DNA from: JAFGBZ01 sp043817715
GTDB taxonomy: Archaea; Iainarchaeota; Iainarchaeia; Iainarchaeales; JAFGBZ01
DNA: 6,370 bases
Assembly: GCA_043817715.1 (NCBI GenBank)
Contig: JBDRGO010000027.1
Location: 1-6,370 of the forward strand
Direction: 5' to 3'
The first letter of the stretch is position 1. The number at the start of each line of letters is the position of its first letter. A model generated the notes under the pieces. The model saw only the letters and a list, made by a program, of their open reading frames with translations, was not told where the DNA came from and ran no database searches. A program made the translations under genes and the position numbers. Below, piece after piece: positions 5,698 through 6,370 of the stretch.

Positions 5698-5703
5698 CCC
5701 CTC
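5698..5703 (-). promoter_or_regulatory. Shine-Dalgarno of ppdK, deciding a TTG start
   Basis: The minus strand has GAGGGG, 7 nt upstream of TTG 5690, whose product starts KYVYFFSEG like other PPDKs. A longer reading from TTG 5705 would add RGFWL-type residues absent from the family, and this motif would then lie inside its coding sequence. No ATG is available upstream in frame before the stop. Confidence 0.7.
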
Positions 5704-5734
5704 AAAAAAATGGATAAAGAAAGAGTTTTAAAAC

Positions 5735-5755
5735 AACATTCAAAAAAAGAATGTT
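5735..5755. repeat. 7-bp inverted repeat in the ppdK-dxr control region
   Basis: AACATTC (5735-5741) and GAATGTT (5749-5755) are perfect reverse complements around a spacer of seven A. It overlaps the start of the TATA-like region of dxr and lies between the TATA box and predicted transcription start of ppdK. That position would suit an operator. A hairpin role is less likely with such an A/T-rich stem. Confidence 0.5.
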
Positions 5756-5768
5756 TAAATTAATAAAC
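5753..5768. promoter_or_regulatory. Shared two-way TATA region of ppdK and dxr
   Basis: GTTTAAATTAATAAAC is nearly palindromic and offers a TATA-like box on both strands. For dxr, TTTAAAT (5754-5760) is centred 34 nt before the ATG. For ppdK, the reverse strand would start transcription near 5734, leaving a leader of about 44 nt that contains the GAGGGG ribosome site. Confidence 0.5.
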
Positions 5769-5782
5769 AACAACACTTTTAA

Positions 5783-5787
5783 GTGAT
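5783..5787 (+). promoter_or_regulatory. GTGAT Shine-Dalgarno of dxr
   Basis: GTGAT lies 3 nt before the ATG at 5791. The context AGTGATTAAATGAA is identical over 14 nt to that of the DUF5752-like gene and fits pairing with the ATCAC of the archaeal 16S 3' end. Confidence 0.55.
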
Positions 5788-5790
5788 TAA

Positions 5791-6370
5791 ATGAAAAAAA
5801 TCAGCATACTGGGTTCAACCGGAAGCATTGGAACACAAACACTTGATGTGGTTAAACAACATTCAAAAGAATTTGGGGTTGTTGGATTAGCTGCATTTAA
5901 TGAAGTGGATAAAATGCTTGAACAAATCAAAGAATTTAAACCGGAAAAAGTTTGTTTATTTGAAGAAAAAGCAGCAGAAGAGCTGAGAAAAAAAACTGAA
6001 ATTGAAGTAGTTTCTGGAATAAAAGGGCTGGAAGAAATTGCTGTAATGGATTCAGCAGAACAAGTAATTGTTTCAGTGGTTGGTGCAATAGGAATTAAGC
6101 CGACAATGAAAGCAATAAAAAAAGGAAAAAATATTGGATTGGCAAATAAAGAAACACTTGTTTCGGCAGGAGAACCGATAATGAAAGAAGTGAAAAAACA
6201 AGGAATTGTTTTAATGCCGATTGATTCAGAACATTCAGCAATATTTCAGTGCTTAAATGGAGAAGAAAGAAACAAAGTAAGCAAAGTAATCATTACTTGT
6301 TCTGGAGGCCCTTTTAGAGGGAAAAAAATTTCAGATTTTTATGATTCTGCCCCAGAAAAGGCATTAGGGC
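5791..6370 (+). CDS. dxr: 1-deoxy-D-xylulose-5-phosphate reductoisomerase, N-terminal half (partial, runs off right edge)
   Basis: Dxr (IspC) rearranges and reduces 1-deoxy-D-xylulose 5-phosphate to 2-C-methyl-D-erythritol 4-phosphate using NADPH and a divalent metal. This is the first committed step of the MEP isoprenoid pathway. The window holds 193 codons of an enzyme usually near 380-400 aa. Visible signatures are the NADPH-binding GSTGSIGTQTLDVV (from residue 8), VSVVGAIGIKPT, LANKETLVSAGE (LANKE at 117-121), and the metal-binding PIDSEHSAIFQ with Asp145 and Glu147. CSGGPFRGK follows, equivalent to the SGGPFR substrate-loop segment. These match Dxr rather than the Dxr-like DRL family. 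The ATG is supported by GTGAT and a TATA-like box. Codon and base use look like the neighbouring genes, so any transfer is not recent. Dxr is typical of bacteria and plastids, so its presence beside archaeal-type signals is unusual. Confidence 0.95.
   Translation, partial: MKKISILGSTGSIGTQTLDVVKQHSKEFGVVGLAAFNEVDKMLEQIKEFKPEKVCLFEEKAAEELRKKTEIEVVSGIKGLEEIAVMDSAEQVIVSVVGAIGIKPTMKAIKKGKNIGLANKETLVSAGEPIMKEVKKQGIVLMPIDSEHSAIFQCLNGEERNKVSKVIITCSGGPFRGKKISDFYDSAPEKALG

Noticed and set aside
5691..5705. Upstream TTG start adding five residues to PPDK
   Set aside because: The extra residues are not in the family, and the GAGGGG ribosome site lies exactly upstream of TTG 5690.

Overview
The window is AT-rich (spot counts of coding lines give roughly 28-48% GC, mostly near 30%). 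It is gene-dense and looks like a piece of a small archaeal genome, most plausibly a DPANN-type lineage. The archaeal signs are TATA-like boxes (TTTAAAT or AATAAATAC) about 26-35 nt upstream of start codons with no evident -35/-10 pairs, two genes that look leaderless, Shine-Dalgarno cores of the GTGA(T) type, oligo-T runs rather than hairpins at gene ends, and a DUF5752-like protein that I associate with archaea. A low-GC bacterial candidate phylum is the main alternative. No rRNA or tRNA gene is present to settle the question.

Layout, left to right: (i) the first 99 codons of a minus-strand glycosyltransferase of the glycogen/starch-synthase type, running off the left edge. (ii) A minus-strand 103-aa basic protein of unknown function, with higher GC than its neighbours. 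(iii) A divergent, leaderless-type promoter region at 751-861. (iv) A plus-strand PfkB/ribokinase-family sugar or nucleoside kinase. Its stop codon abuts the stop codon of (v), a convergent minus-strand 89-aa unknown protein. (vi) A plus-strand three-gene operon: DUF5752-like protein, small winged-helix protein, four-cysteine zinc-ribbon protein. (vii) A convergent, again stop-to-stop abutting, full-length minus-strand pyruvate phosphate dikinase. (viii) A divergent promoter region with a 7-bp inverted repeat. (ix) The 5' half of a plus-strand dxr gene (1-deoxy-D-xylulose-5-phosphate reductoisomerase), running off the right edge.

The recognisable genes point to central carbon metabolism: a glycogen-type glycosyltransferase, a PfkB kinase, PPDK for PEP/pyruvate interconversion, and Dxr, which acts one step after pyruvate and glyceraldehyde-3-phosphate are condensed. 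PPDK and Dxr are divergent and share one control region, so pyruvate supply and MEP-pathway isoprenoid synthesis may be co-regulated (inference). A Dxr gene in an otherwise archaeal-looking context is the most notable biological point, because archaea usually make isoprenoids by mevalonate routes. The least understood unit is the DUF5752/winged-helix/zinc-ribbon operon, whose promoter carries an 8-bp inverted repeat. No mobile element, CRISPR array or RNA gene was seen.
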